Counted from the stretch's first letter, positions 16,471-25,010 are shown. The stretch is 64,000 bases of DNA from Acidihalobacter prosperus (GCF_000754095.2 NZ_JQSG02000006.1:356637-420636), one strand, 5' to 3'. The notes: a model not told the origin generated them from the sequence alone. Program-made: numbers and translations.

Positions 16471-17376
16471 TCATCGTGATGCTCCTGGCGTGGCAGTAGA
16501 ACTGGTGAGAAGAGGATGGTGCGGCGCGAGCATTCGGAGCTCATCCAACTCTTTGCCCGCGAGTTCGGGTCGACCCAACGATTGGAAGTGCACTATCGCG
16601 CTCGCCAGCTCGCGAACACGGACGCGCTTCGAGTCAAGATCGGGTTCAGCAGCAGAATTTCTGGCGGCAGCGACCTTCAGCCCAAGCTCGGGAGTGGGTT
16701 GGTCAGTCATCCACCGTTGCGCCGTCGCGCGCAGCCAACCGAGACGGTTGGGGATTTTCCGACCAGCGGCGACTGCCCCCGCTAGTTCATCAAGGAGCGC
16801 CTGATGCAGACATATCGGCAGCTTGCACAGCAGGGACGAGAGCCCGTCACGCTCAGGTCCTGTCAGAATCGATGGGAAGATCAGTTCCTGCCGATCGTCA
16901 TCATTACCACTACCACCGCCCTGCCCTTGATTGCTAACTGGAGGGGTGGTTGTGGTAGTAGCATTTGGTCGTAGTGGTATATGAGATGACACGGATGATG
17001 TCACTTCACCCCCGACACCAGTGTCAGGATTCGGAGTGACATCCCAGGTTTCAGGGGTGACGCCTGCGACAGCGGCGACATTCATGACGTCACCACTCAG
17101 CGTCTGCAGTAAATCAACGCGAACGTGATAGATAGAGCGATGTCCGGGGCGGTGTGTGATTGTCAGCCATCCCCGACTCGCCAGGTCGCTCAGGACTCTT
17201 TGAGTCTGCCGCTTGCCTCGTCGGATCCGCTTGGCAAGGCGTGAGACCGTCGCGCGGCGGTAGATGACCACCCCGTCGTCGTCCGCCCAATCGGCTAGCG
17301 CCAGCATCGCGATCAAGAGTGTTCCATCGACTGCCCGCCCCGCATCCCAGACGGCAAGTTGTGCGCGGATGCTCAC
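16471..17376 (-). CDS. Winged-helix protein, possible element replication or regulatory protein
   Basis: 301 residues from a GTG at 17376 that overlaps the stop of the upstream HTH gene (GTGA). Residues 1-100 form a helix-turn-helix domain of the plasmid-replication or primosome type (LLIAMLALADWADDDGVVIY, then VSRLAKRIRRGKRQTQRVL and a wing). A low-complexity linker with poly-Thr and Gly-Gly stretches (about 140-160) leads to an Ala/Leu-rich C-terminal helical domain. Such proteins are common on plasmids and ICEs near the replication and maintenance genes, but I cannot assign a named family. Conservation of the element's basic functions is suggested by its place beside oriT. Confidence 0.6.
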   Translation of the reverse strand: MSIRAQLAVWDAGRAVDGTLLIAMLALADWADDDGVVIYRRATVSRLAKRIRRGKRQTQRVLSDLASRGWLTITHRPGHRSIYHVRVDLLQTLSGDVMNVAAVAGVTPETWDVTPNPDTGVGGEVTSSVSSHIPLRPNATTTTTPPVSNQGQGGGSGNDDDRQELIFPSILTGPERDGLSSLLCKLPICLHQALLDELAGAVAAGRKIPNRLGWLRATAQRWMTDQPTPELGLKVAAARNSAAEPDLDSKRVRVRELASAIVHFQSLGRPELAGKELDELRMLAPHHPLLTSSTATPGASR

Positions 17377-17678
17377 GCGGCATCTCCGTGCTGCGGTTGG
17401 TCAGCATCTAGTTCGACAGCATCTCCAAACGCGATTACCTCTGCGACCACAGCCGCGGGAAAATAAACTCTCCGCCCCATCCGCACTCTCGAGTCTGCCA
17501 ATCGTCGTGCCCATGGATATCGTTCCCTCCGGCGGGGACTGGCGAGGGTGACTTTCAGGGTGCCTACTGACTTCCTAAGCTCGCGAGCGGTTTCGGTTAG
17601 TAACAGCAGTTCTCCATAACTAGCTCGCAGGCGATTCGCAATTCCTTCGACATCCGGTCTTGTGTGTGTTCGGTGCAT
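17373..17678 (-). CDS. Small helix-turn-helix regulator of the element
   Basis: 101 residues. The central part (LLLLTETARELRKSVGTLKV) reads as a helix-turn-helix of the AlpA/MerR-like or plasmid excisionase sort, followed by RRVYFPAAVVAEVI, where alternating residues suggest a wing that reads the DNA. It is transcribed divergently from the gene at 17755, and a perfect 7-bp-arm inverted repeat lies 7-32 nt before its ATG, so autoregulation is likely. The stop overlaps the winged-helix gene start. Excisionase activity cannot be told from regulator activity here. Confidence 0.6.
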   Translation of the reverse strand: MHRTHTRPDVEGIANRLRASYGELLLLTETARELRKSVGTLKVTLASPRRRERYPWARRLADSRVRMGRRVYFPAAVVAEVIAFGDAVELDADQPQHGDAA

Positions 17679-17684
17679 TACTGA

Positions 17685-17710
17685 TGCCCTCGTTTAACTA
17701 TCTGAGGGCA
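17685..17710. promoter_or_regulatory. Inverted repeat operator candidate in the divergent promoter region
   Basis: TGCCCTC at 17685-17691 and its exact complement GAGGGCA at 17704-17710, 12 bases apart, in the 76-bp gap between two divergent element genes. The position immediately upstream of the small HTH gene fits a self-repression site. Confidence 0.55.
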
Positions 17711-17754
17711 CTTTGGCGGTTGCGGTAACCAGAAAGTAGTCGTAACTTCATCGC

Positions 17755-18636
17755 ATGGGTTATGAAACAATCCACCGGCAACTTTTCCGAGCCCCACGCC
17801 AAAAGGCGCTCACTCCGCAGGTAGTGGCGCAGCGGGTGATGAGACTGCTGCCTCGTGGTCAGTATCCGCGAGGACGCAAGATGGCGCGAAGCATCGCCAA
17901 GATCCGGCGAGAGGTAAGCTGGAGCAAGTTAGATCGCCTCAGCGAGCAGATCGAACGGGAAAGTCAGATCCTCCACGGGATCGGGAGTCCAGCCCCCGAT
18001 GTGGGTGACTTAGTCGAGGCATTGATCTGGCGCGGCTGGCCATACTCGGATGATGCGCAGAGCCCCTCCGCTCGGCAGTTGTGTAGCTACTGCCATCGCC
18101 CGTCTGTAGGTGTAACTTCGCCTCCTGGAGGCCTCGGGCTAAAAGCGAAAGTATGCGCCCACCATATAGCTCGCACCCCGGGAGCACAACGGGCTGCGCG
18201 GCTCACACGATGGGCTGGAGGAGTGATATCACTTCATGACAAAGTTTTAAACGAGGTGGTGAGGCTGAGAGGGGAATTAAGTGAACCTGCCACCGAGCAG
18301 GCAACCATCCAAAAACTAGAAGCAGTGCTGGCGGGGGCCAGCATTGACCGAGTTACCCTGGCGTGGTGGAAGCGATTGCCCGACCTGGAGTTGCCGATCC
18401 GGATTTCGGCACATCTAGCAGTAGAGGCTGAGTACCGTCGATGGGTGACTGAGTCCCGAATTGAGGGAGGTAAGCGCGGCGGCGCCAAGGGTGGTCGACC
18501 AAGGATGATGGACGACGATAAAGTATCTCGGGCCCAACTTATGATGAGCAGCGGCTCCAGCCTAAGACAAGCGGCACGAGGGGTAGGCATGTCGCCATCG
18601 TCTCTGTCTCGGCGGCTCCGCGCGGCGGTACAGTAG
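17755..18636 (+). CDS. Hypothetical element protein with C-terminal helix-turn-helix
   Basis: 293 residues, the only plus-strand gene of the element in the window and the last before the att end. A possible zinc-binding site is formed by CSYCHRP (about residue 109) and KVCAHH 26 residues later. The C-terminus has a Lys/Arg/Gly-rich linker (GGKRGGAKGGRPR) joined to a resolvase-type helix-turn-helix (SLRQAARGVGMSPSSLSRRL). No Shine-Dalgarno precedes the ATG, so it may be leaderless. CGTAACTT, also found in the att region, occurs at 17741-17748. I do not recognise the family; control of excision or maintenance is a guess from position. Confidence 0.65.
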   Translation: MGYETIHRQLFRAPRQKALTPQVVAQRVMRLLPRGQYPRGRKMARSIAKIRREVSWSKLDRLSEQIERESQILHGIGSPAPDVGDLVEALIWRGWPYSDDAQSPSARQLCSYCHRPSVGVTSPPGGLGLKAKVCAHHIARTPGAQRAARLTRWAGGVISLHDKVLNEVVRLRGELSEPATEQATIQKLEAVLAGASIDRVTLAWWKRLPDLELPIRISAHLAVEAEYRRWVTESRIEGGKRGGAKGGRPRMMDDDKVSRAQLMMSSGSSLRQAARGVGMSPSSLSRRLRAAVQ

Positions 18637-18724
18637 CGGTACAGTCCCTAGTTCCTCTCAACTCACCTAAATTGATGTAACCTAATGATATTAAAGAGAG
18701 ATTTATAAGTTTTAGCGTTTCCTG

Positions 18725-18759
18725 AAGTTACGGCCAGTTACCCAGCTTATCCGTAACTT
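18725..18759. repeat. Inverted repeat near the element end, possible recombinase arm site
   Basis: AAGTTACGG at 18725-18733 and its exact complement CCGTAACTT at 18751-18759, 17 bases apart, about 20 bp inside the tRNA-derived att site. A third copy of the core CGTAACTT lies at 17741-17748. Arm-type integrase or Xis sites usually lie at such distances; the assignment is inference. Confidence 0.5.
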
Positions 18760-18775
18760 ATTGATTTTAAATACA

Positions 18776-18821
18776 ACTCATAATCCCTTGGTCCTCGGTT
18801 CGAGTCCGAGCGGGCCCACCA
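18776..18821 (+). other. Displaced 3' half of a CAT-anticodon tRNA (attachment site)
   Basis: From the anticodon loop onward the sequence is a tRNA: CAT anticodon at 18779-18781, T-stem CTCGG 18794-18798 paired with CCGAG 18806-18810 around loop TTCGAGT, acceptor strand CGGGCCC, discriminator A and encoded CCA at 18819-18821. The 5' side (TTTAAATACAA) does not pair with the anticodon stem, and there is no D-arm or acceptor 5' strand, so the gene is broken at the anticodon loop. This is the footprint of a tRNA-targeting integrase. The parent could be tRNA-Met or lysidine-type tRNA-Ile2; the CTTGGTC variable region resembles the latter. Confidence 0.85.
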
Positions 18822-18837
18822 TCACCTTCTCCCGACA

Positions 18838-19383
18838 TCACACATCCATCACGCGAGCGACCGTCTCCTTGTCGTCGATGATGGGGTATTGGTCTTCGGC
18901 AGGGAGGTTATAGTGCCACCATTCGTGGGGCTGGTGGCACCAGCCGGCGGCGGTCATGAGGCCCAGCAGCAGCGCGCGGTTGCGCTGGGTGTCGGGGGGA
19001 ATGTCCAGACGGCCATGGTAGGACTGTTCGCGCATGTCGTCGAAGCCGGTTCCCATCGCCAGCGCTTGGCCATCGGCGCCTGCCAGTGTGAGATCGACGG
19101 CGATGCCGCGACTGTGGGTGGAACCGATGCGCGGGTCGGCGACGAAGGTTGCGTCGGGCAGCGTTTCCCACAGACGCCATTGGGCAGCCGGCGGCCGATA
19201 GGCGTCGTAGACGATCAGTCGGCAGTCGAGCGCCGCGGCGAGGTCGGCGGCGCGCATCAATGCGTCATGGGCCTCCGGGTGCAGCAGCGCAGCGGGACGG
19301 GCGTAGATCGGGTGGCCCGTGATGTTGTCGGCGGTCGCGTAGCGCAAGTCGATGGCGATCGCGGGATGGTCGATGGCGAACAA
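18838..19383 (-). CDS. ddpX: D-alanyl-D-alanine dipeptidase, VanX/DdpX-like
   Basis: Zinc dipeptidase of the VanX family. The zinc and catalytic signature is intact: STHSRGIAVDLTL (SxHxxGxAxD) and EWWHYNL (ExxH). I start at the TTG at 19383 because AGGAGG lies about 7 nt upstream and the protein then begins MFAIDHP, giving 181 residues, near the usual 190-200. The frame runs upstream to 19611 but would overlap dppF and read unlike the family. It is the last gene of the dpp operon, 37 nt after dppF, which fits E. coli ddpXABCDF-type D-Ala-D-Ala salvage. Resistance to glycopeptides is not implied without vanA/vanH, which are absent. Confidence 0.87.
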   Translation of the reverse strand: MFAIDHPAIAIDLRYATADNITGHPIYARPAALLHPEAHDALMRAADLAAALDCRLIVYDAYRPPAAQWRLWETLPDATFVADPRIGSTHSRGIAVDLTLAGADGQALAMGTGFDDMREQSYHGRLDIPPDTQRNRALLLGLMTAAGWCHQPHEWWHYNLPAEDQYPIIDDKETVARVMDV

Positions 19384-19420
19384 GTCCGTTCCTCCTGTGG
19401 TGGTCTCGGTCCTGGCCGGC

Positions 19421-20398
19421 TCAGCGCGCTGCGCGGAAGCGATGGCAGCGCACGGCCCATGTCGGCGTGTCGACCACTGTCGATAATTCCTGAGGGCGTT
19501 CGCAACCGGCTTGCGCGTGTGGGCAGCGTTCGCGAAAGAAGCAGCCCGACGGTAGCCTGCGATTGGAGGGCAGTTCAACGTTCTCCGGCGGACGCTCCGC
19601 CGCGGCACCACCGTCGACGCGGGGCACCGATTCGCACAGCAGGCGCGTGTAGGGATGGCGCGGGCCGTCGAGCACGGCGCCGGCCGGGCCGATTTCCACG
19701 ATCTGTCCGAGATACATCACGGCCACCCGGTCGGCCATGTGACGGACGACGGAAACGTCGTGCGAGATGAGCACATAGGTCAGGCGGCGCCGCTGACGCA
19801 GGTCGAGCAGCAGGTTGAGTATCTGCGCCTGCACCGATACATCGAGCGCCGATGTGGGTTCGTCGAGCACGATGATATCGGGTTCGGAGGATAGCGCGCG
19901 GGCAATCGCGATGCGTTGGCGCTGGCCACCGGAGAATTCGTGGGCATACCGGTCGACATGCTCCGCGCGCAGGCCGACCTGCTCGGCCAGCGTTGCAGCC
20001 ATCCGGCGCAGCACGCGCGTCGGCAAGCGCTGGCGCAGGAACACTGGCTCGGTGATGATGCGCCAGACACGCATGCGCGGGTCGAGTGAGGCATTGGGGT
20101 CCTGGAACACGATCTGCGCGGGTCTTTTGTCCGCATGCGCATGCACATGCGCGCCGCCGACCTGCACACGACCGCTACTGGGGGTCAGCAGCCCGGTCAA
20201 CACCTGCGCGAGCGTGCTCTTGCCGCAACCGGATTCGCCGACGATGCCCAAGGTCTCGCCCTGGGCGACCTCAAGATCGATGCCGTTGAGCGCATGCACG
20301 TATTCGCGCGCGCGGCCCAGCCAGTCGCGGCGCAGCGGGAAACGCACGCGCAGTTCCTCGACACGCAGCGGGATGTCGGACGTCGCGTCCTCGTTCAT
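19421..20398 (-). CDS. dppF: Dipeptide ABC transporter ATP-binding subunit DppF-like
   Basis: 325-residue ATPase of the oligopeptide/dipeptide importer class. Walker A GESGCGKST, signature FSGGQRQRIAIARAL, Walker B IIVLDEPTSALD, and the C-terminal Cys-containing oligopeptide-type tail (CFFRERCPHAQAGC) that binds an iron-sulfur cluster in some members. The ATG at 20398 overlaps the dppD stop by 4 bp (ATGA). Works with DppD as the ATPase heterodimer energising DppB-DppC. Confidence 0.92.
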   Translation of the reverse strand: MNEDATSDIPLRVEELRVRFPLRRDWLGRAREYVHALNGIDLEVAQGETLGIVGESGCGKSTLAQVLTGLLTPSSGRVQVGGAHVHAHADKRPAQIVFQDPNASLDPRMRVWRIITEPVFLRQRLPTRVLRRMAATLAEQVGLRAEHVDRYAHEFSGGQRQRIAIARALSSEPDIIVLDEPTSALDVSVQAQILNLLLDLRQRRRLTYVLISHDVSVVRHMADRVAVMYLGQIVEIGPAGAVLDGPRHPYTRLLCESVPRVDGGAAAERPPENVELPSNRRLPSGCFFRERCPHAQAGCERPQELSTVVDTPTWAVRCHRFRAAR

Positions 20399-21390
20399 GC
20401 TTCCTCCTGCCCATCGACCAGCCAGCACGCGACGGCGTGCGACGGCGCACGTTCGAGCACCCGCATCGGCGGACGCCGGGCGCACACCGGCTGCGCCTCC
20501 GCGCAGCGCGGGGCATAGGCGCAACCCGCGGGCGGGTCGCGCAGATCGGGCACGCTGCCGGGAATCGCGTCCAGCGGCGCGCCGGCGGTCGCGCGCTCCG
20601 GCAGAGCGGCCAGCAGCGCGCGGGTGTAGGGATGTGCCGGTGACGACAGGACCTCGCGCGTGCCCCCGGATTCGACCACGCGGCCGGCATACATGACGTA
20701 GACGCGATCGGTGTATTGCGCGACCACGCCCATGTCGTGGGTGATCAGCATGACAGCGGCGCCCGCCTGACGCGCGCGTTCGCGCAGCAGGCCGAGCACC
20801 TGGCGCTGTACGGTGACATCGAGCGCGGTGGTCGGCTCGTCGGCGATGACGATGGCCGGGTCGCCGGAGAAGGCCAGGGCGATGAGCACGCGCTGGCGCA
20901 TGCCACCGGATAGCTCGAAGGGATAACGGCGCAGCACTTCGTCGGCGTCGGCGATTCGCATTTCGCCCAGCAGGCGTGCCGCCTCCGTGCGTGCCGCGGA
21001 CCGGGACAGCAGCCGCCGGCGGCGGATCACCTCGATCATCTGGCTACCGATGCGGCGCGTCGGATTCAGCGCCGTGAGCGGCTCCTGGAAGATCATCGCG
21101 GCGCGTTGCCCACGCATGGTCACAAGCGTGCTCTCGGAGGCATTCAGTACGTCCGTGTCCAGCAGGGTGATGCGGCCACTGCGCACCCGGTAGTCCTGCC
21201 TCGGCAGCAGCCCCATGGCCAGCAGCGAGGTCACCGATTTGCCGCAGCCCGATTCGCCGACCACGCCCACCATTTCCCCCTGCGCGACGTTCAGATTCAC
21301 GCCGTCGAGCGCGCGCACCGCACCGCCGTAGACCGGGAACTCCATGCTCAGATCTTCGATCTCCAGCACGGCCACCTTGTGCTGCGCCAT
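20395..21390 (-). CDS. dppD: Dipeptide ABC transporter ATP-binding subunit DppD-like
   Basis: 331 residues from the ATG at 21390 (MAQHKVAVLEIED). Walker A GESGCGKSV, signature LSGGMRQRVLIALA, Walker B IVIADEPTTALD and the oligopeptide-type C-terminal tail with CAYAPRCAEAQPVC. The start follows the dppC stop by 2 nt. The frame extends upstream to 21504 inside dppC, but that part is out of family. It pairs with DppF in the cytoplasm. Confidence 0.92.
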   Translation of the reverse strand: MAQHKVAVLEIEDLSMEFPVYGGAVRALDGVNLNVAQGEMVGVVGESGCGKSVTSLLAMGLLPRQDYRVRSGRITLLDTDVLNASESTLVTMRGQRAAMIFQEPLTALNPTRRIGSQMIEVIRRRRLLSRSAARTEAARLLGEMRIADADEVLRRYPFELSGGMRQRVLIALAFSGDPAIVIADEPTTALDVTVQRQVLGLLRERARQAGAAVMLITHDMGVVAQYTDRVYVMYAGRVVESGGTREVLSSPAHPYTRALLAALPERATAGAPLDAIPGSVPDLRDPPAGCAYAPRCAEAQPVCARRPPMRVLERAPSHAVACWLVDGQEEA

Positions 21391-21392
21391 GT

Positions 21393-22274
21393 TCAACGCC
21401 CCCTCTGGCGCGGATCGAGCAGATCGCGCAGGCCGTCGCCCAGCAGATTGAAGGCGGCCGCGGTGCACAGGATGGCGGCGCCCGGGAAGGCCGAGTACCA
21501 CCACTGGTCGAGAATGTAATTACGCCCGGTGGCGACCATGGCGCCCCATTCCGGCGTCGGCGGTTGCGCGCCCAGGCCGATGAAACTCAGCGCCGAGGCC
21601 ATCAGGATGGCATTGCCGATATCCAGCGTCGCCTGCACGATGATCGGCGGCATGGCGTTGGCGGCGATATGCCAGCGCAGCAGCTGCCAGGGTTTGGCGC
21701 CGAACACGCGCGCCGCGCGCACGTAGCCGCTCTCGCGCAGACCCAGCGTCTGGCCGCGGGCCAACCGCACATAGGCGGGAATGCGCACCAGGGCGATGGC
21801 CAGCATGGCGTTCCACAGGCTCGGACCCAGCGCGGCGGCGAGCGCCAGCGTCAGCACCAGCGAAGGCACCGACATAACCACATCCATCAGGCGCATCACC
21901 GTCGTGTCGATCCAGCGCCCGATCACACCGGCAAGCGCGCCGACCACGCTGCCGATGCCGGCTGAAATCGCGACCACGAAAAAGCCGACACCGATGGAAA
22001 TACGGCCACCATAGAGCACGCGGGCGAAGATGTCGCGGCCGACTTCGTCGGTACCGAACCAGTGCGCCCAAGACGGCGCGGCCAGCCGCGCCGCCAGATC
22101 GATGCGATCCGGGTCGACGTTCAACAAGGCCGGCAACAACAGGACGGCGAACAGGATGACGGCGATCATGCCTGCGCCCAGCAAGGTCAGAGGGCTGCGC
22201 CGCAGCCGGTATGCGAGATAGCCCCATCGCGTGACGGCGATGCGGCGCGCGGGCATCGGCTCGGGTACGGACAT
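21393..22274 (-). CDS. dppC: Dipeptide ABC transporter permease DppC-like
   Basis: 293-residue inner-membrane permease. N-terminal cytoplasmic segment, a first transmembrane helix near residues 30-52, a periplasmic loop with HWFGTDEVGRDIFAR (the family GTDxxGRDxxSR signature), then five more helices and an EAA-type loop near 190-205 (EsGYVRAARVFGAKPW). Its start overlaps the dppB stop by one base (TGATG), so the two permeases are made together. Confidence 0.93.
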   Translation of the reverse strand: MSVPEPMPARRIAVTRWGYLAYRLRRSPLTLLGAGMIAVILFAVLLLPALLNVDPDRIDLAARLAAPSWAHWFGTDEVGRDIFARVLYGGRISIGVGFFVVAISAGIGSVVGALAGVIGRWIDTTVMRLMDVVMSVPSLVLTLALAAALGPSLWNAMLAIALVRIPAYVRLARGQTLGLRESGYVRAARVFGAKPWQLLRWHIAANAMPPIIVQATLDIGNAILMASALSFIGLGAQPPTPEWGAMVATGRNYILDQWWYSAFPGAAILCTAAAFNLLGDGLRDLLDPRQRGR

Positions 22275-23290
22275 CAGCCGACCTCCGTGATCCGCGGGTC
22301 GAGTGCCAGATAGGCCAGGTCGACCGCCAGATTGACGAGCACATAAGCGAATGACACCACGAGCGTGAAGCCCATCACGGCGGGAAAGTCGAGCGCCTGG
22401 ATCGAGGCGACGACATAGTTGCCCATGCCCGGCCAGGCAAAGATGGTCTCGGTGAGCACGGCGCCGTAGAGCAGGTCGCCAAAGGCGAGACCCAGCACGG
22501 TCACCGAAGGAATCAACGCGTTGGGCAGCGCGTGACCGAGAATCACCCGCCGGCGCGACAGCCCGCCGGCGCGCGCGGTGCGCACGTAGTCCTCGCCCAG
22601 CTGATCAAGCATGGCCGAACGGATCTGGCGCGCGATGATGCCGACGTTCACGAAGCCCAAAGTGAACGCCGGCAGGGCGATGTGACGCAGGCTGCTCCAG
22701 AAGGCCGCGGCGTTGCCCTCCAGCAGCGAGTCGACCAGGTAGAAGCCGGTGATCGTTCGCGGCGGCACCATCAGCGCACTGATGCGCCCGCCGCCGGGAA
22801 ACCAGCCGAGGTGACCGTAAAACACCGCAATCAACACCAGCCCGAGCCAGAAGGCAGGCGCGGAAATGCCGGTGACGGCCAGCACGCGGGCCACATGGTC
22901 GATCGGACGGTCGCGCCATACCGCGGAGGCGACGCCCAGGGGCACACCGATCAGCACGGCGAACAACAGGGCCGTGACCACCAGTTCCAGCGTGGCGGGA
23001 AAGAAGGCGGCGATGTCCTGCGCCACCGGCCGGCCGGTGCGGATCGACACGCCGAGATTGCCGTGGGCGAGCTCCTCGACATAACGTGCGTACTGCTGCC
23101 ATAGCGGCAGGTCCAGTCCGAGCTGATGACGGATGTGCGCCACCACTGCGGACGACGCGTGCGGACCCGCGATCAGCCGCGCGGGATCGCCGGGAATCAG
23201 ATGGGAAATCACGAAGGTCACCAGCGACACGCCGAACACCACCAGCAGCAAAAACAGCAAGCGTTTGCGGATGACTCTCAAAAAGGTCAT
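22274..23290 (-). CDS. dppB: Dipeptide ABC transporter permease DppB-like
   Basis: 338 residues. Begins with a transmembrane helix (LLFLLLVVFGVSLVTFVI) followed by HLIPGDPAR, the standard DppB/OppB opening, then five further helices and the EAA loop VRTARAGGLSRRRVILGH near residue 240. It forms the translocation channel with DppC. There is a 95-nt gap to dppA, the only sizeable gap in the operon, which may hold a partial terminator or processing site that lets the binding protein be made in excess; I see no clear hairpin. Confidence 0.93.
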   Translation of the reverse strand: MTFLRVIRKRLLFLLLVVFGVSLVTFVISHLIPGDPARLIAGPHASSAVVAHIRHQLGLDLPLWQQYARYVEELAHGNLGVSIRTGRPVAQDIAAFFPATLELVVTALLFAVLIGVPLGVASAVWRDRPIDHVARVLAVTGISAPAFWLGLVLIAVFYGHLGWFPGGGRISALMVPPRTITGFYLVDSLLEGNAAAFWSSLRHIALPAFTLGFVNVGIIARQIRSAMLDQLGEDYVRTARAGGLSRRRVILGHALPNALIPSVTVLGLAFGDLLYGAVLTETIFAWPGMGNYVVASIQALDFPAVMGFTLVVSFAYVLVNLAVDLAYLALDPRITEVG

Positions 23291-23385
23291 GGGTACGTCT
23301 GCTCAAGACCGTGCGTACGAACAACCGGCATCGCCGGCCCGGGGGCGACGGGCGGCGGACAGCCACCGCCCGTCGCATGACGACA

Positions 23386-24954
23386 TCAGTGCGACTTCGA
23401 CATCTCGGCGATGTTGTAGATCTGCTCCAGCATCGGATTGAACACAAAGCCCTTCACGTCCTTGCGCATGGCGATCTGCGAGTTCTTCTGGAACAGGTAC
23501 ACATATGCCGCATCCTGTACCGCGATCCGCTGCGCCTTCCGATACAGGCGCAGACGTTCGGCATGGGTGGCGGCGACCGCGGCCTTGCGCACCAGTTGAT
23601 CGACCTCCGGATTGGCATAAAACGAGCGATTGCCCGCCAGACCACCGTTGGCCGAATCGAACCAATAGTTCATGAACATATAGGGATCGGCGAAATCCGG
23701 GCTCCAGTTGCCGATCGCGATGTCGAAATCGCCCTTGCCGAGCCGGTCGCGGTAGGTCGCGTTGGCGAAATTCTCGAGCTTCACGGCAATGCCGGCGTCC
23801 GCCAGATTGGCCTGCACCGCCAGCGCGATGGTCGCCCAGTTCGGATCGGCGTCGGAATAGTCGAAGCGCAGCTTGAGATCCGATGCGCCGGCCTCCTTGA
23901 GCAGGACGCGCGCCTTGGCGACGTCGCGCGTCGCGGGCTTTAGAGAAGGATCGTAGCCCCACATGCCATCAGGAATCGGCGCCCCCATCGGCTTGCCCTC
24001 GCCGTTCAGTATGCCGGCGATAATGGCCCTGGCATCCACCGCATCGATGATCGCGCGCCGTACCGCCACCTTGTCCAGCGGCGGGCGTTTGTTGTTCAGA
24101 TACAGGTAGGTCACCTTGAGGCTCGGATACTCGCGCACGCTGACGCCTGGCGTGCCGGCCTTCTTGATCGCATTGAGCTGGTCGGCAGGCAGGTTTTCGG
24201 CGATGTCGAGGTCGCCGCGTTCAAGCTGCAGACGCCGCGCCGAGGCGTCCGGCACGATCTTGACCACCACCTCCGCGAAATGCGGCTTCGGACCGGCATA
24301 GTGAGCGTTGGGCGTCATGATCAGGCTCTGCCCTTTCTGCCAGCTGCGCAGCTGGTAGGCCCCGCTGCCGGCGGTATGTTCGGCAAGCCAGCCTTGCGCC
24401 ATGTCGCCGTTCACCTGATGCACCATCACCTTGGGATTGATGATCGCCGCACCATCGTTGGCCAGGGTGTACAGGAAGGGCGCGAAAGGCTGCTTGAGGC
24501 GGAAACGGACGGTATGCGGGCCGATCACCATCACCGAGGCGAGATTGTGGAACGGTTCCGCCGGCCCCTTGCCGAGCTTGAGCAGCCGGTCGAAGGAAAA
24601 TTTCACCGCCGAGGCGTCGACCGGACTGCCGTCCGCGAAGCGCTCGCCCGATTTGAGCTCGAACGTCCAGGTCAGTTTGTTCTTCGACACCTTCCAGGAA
24701 CGCGCCAGCTGGCCGACCACCTGCGTGCTGCCTTTGCCGCCGATCGTCTCGTAGCGCACCAGCCGCTGATACGCCGGGTAAGTCACCGTCCAGTCGTTGT
24801 TGTCCATGGTCACGTCCGGGTCCAGCGTCTGCGGGTCGGCCGCCTTGCCGATCACCAGCACATTCGCCGGCGTCGCGGCAAACGCGCGCACGCCCGCCAG
24901 CGACAACACCGCCAGCCCGACGGCCAGCACCCGTACCCATTTGCGTCTTGTCAT
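23386..24954 (-). CDS. dppA: Periplasmic dipeptide/oligopeptide-binding protein, DppA-like (SBP family 5)
   Basis: 522 residues from the ATG at 24954 (MTRRKWVRV), preceded by GGGAG. A typical Sec signal peptide (hydrophobic VLAVGLAVLSLAGV, cleavage near AFA-AT) precedes the mature protein. The body carries the solute-binding family 5 features (IGKAADPQTLDPDVT, LKSGERFADGSPVDASAVKF). It captures peptides in the periplasm and delivers them to DppBC. Specificity cannot be read from sequence, but the VanX-like enzyme at the operon end points to D-Ala-D-Ala or murein peptides. Confidence 0.92.
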   Translation of the reverse strand: MTRRKWVRVLAVGLAVLSLAGVRAFAATPANVLVIGKAADPQTLDPDVTMDNNDWTVTYPAYQRLVRYETIGGKGSTQVVGQLARSWKVSKNKLTWTFELKSGERFADGSPVDASAVKFSFDRLLKLGKGPAEPFHNLASVMVIGPHTVRFRLKQPFAPFLYTLANDGAAIINPKVMVHQVNGDMAQGWLAEHTAGSGAYQLRSWQKGQSLIMTPNAHYAGPKPHFAEVVVKIVPDASARRLQLERGDLDIAENLPADQLNAIKKAGTPGVSVREYPSLKVTYLYLNNKRPPLDKVAVRRAIIDAVDARAIIAGILNGEGKPMGAPIPDGMWGYDPSLKPATRDVAKARVLLKEAGASDLKLRFDYSDADPNWATIALAVQANLADAGIAVKLENFANATYRDRLGKGDFDIAIGNWSPDFADPYMFMNYWFDSANGGLAGNRSFYANPEVDQLVRKAAVAATHAERLRLYRKAQRIAVQDAAYVYLFQKNSQIAMRKDVKGFVFNPMLEQIYNIAEMSKSH

Positions 24955-25010
24955 TGCCTCAACTCCCATAGGTTGATTACGGTTGCCACTGACCCGGTCT
25001 GCGCCGGACT

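Larger units (their letters stand above)
1..18821. mobile_element. Right-hand part of an integrated conjugative/mobilizable element
   Basis: The stretch from the left edge to a displaced tRNA 3' half at 18776-18821 carries a MobF relaxase, a VirD4-type coupling protein, a ribbon-helix-helix protein, a candidate oriT, RadC, a toxin-antitoxin pair and a type III restriction-based defence operon. Beyond 18838 the gene content becomes an ordinary chromosomal transport operon. Base composition within the block is mosaic and in places much more AT-rich than the flank, for example 2700-2760 and 4141-4200. Neither integrase nor type IV secretion pore genes are visible, so the element must continue left, where the intact tRNA gene should also lie. 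Whether it is self-transmissible cannot be decided here. Confidence 0.8.

Noticed and set aside
18680-18821. Complete functional tRNA gene
   Set aside because: No acceptor 5' strand, D-arm or anticodon-stem 5' strand; only the 3' half is present.
18838-19611. Vancomycin-resistance gene vanX
   Set aside because: The dipeptidase is in a peptide-transport operon; vanH, vanA and vanRS are absent and the host appears Gram-negative.
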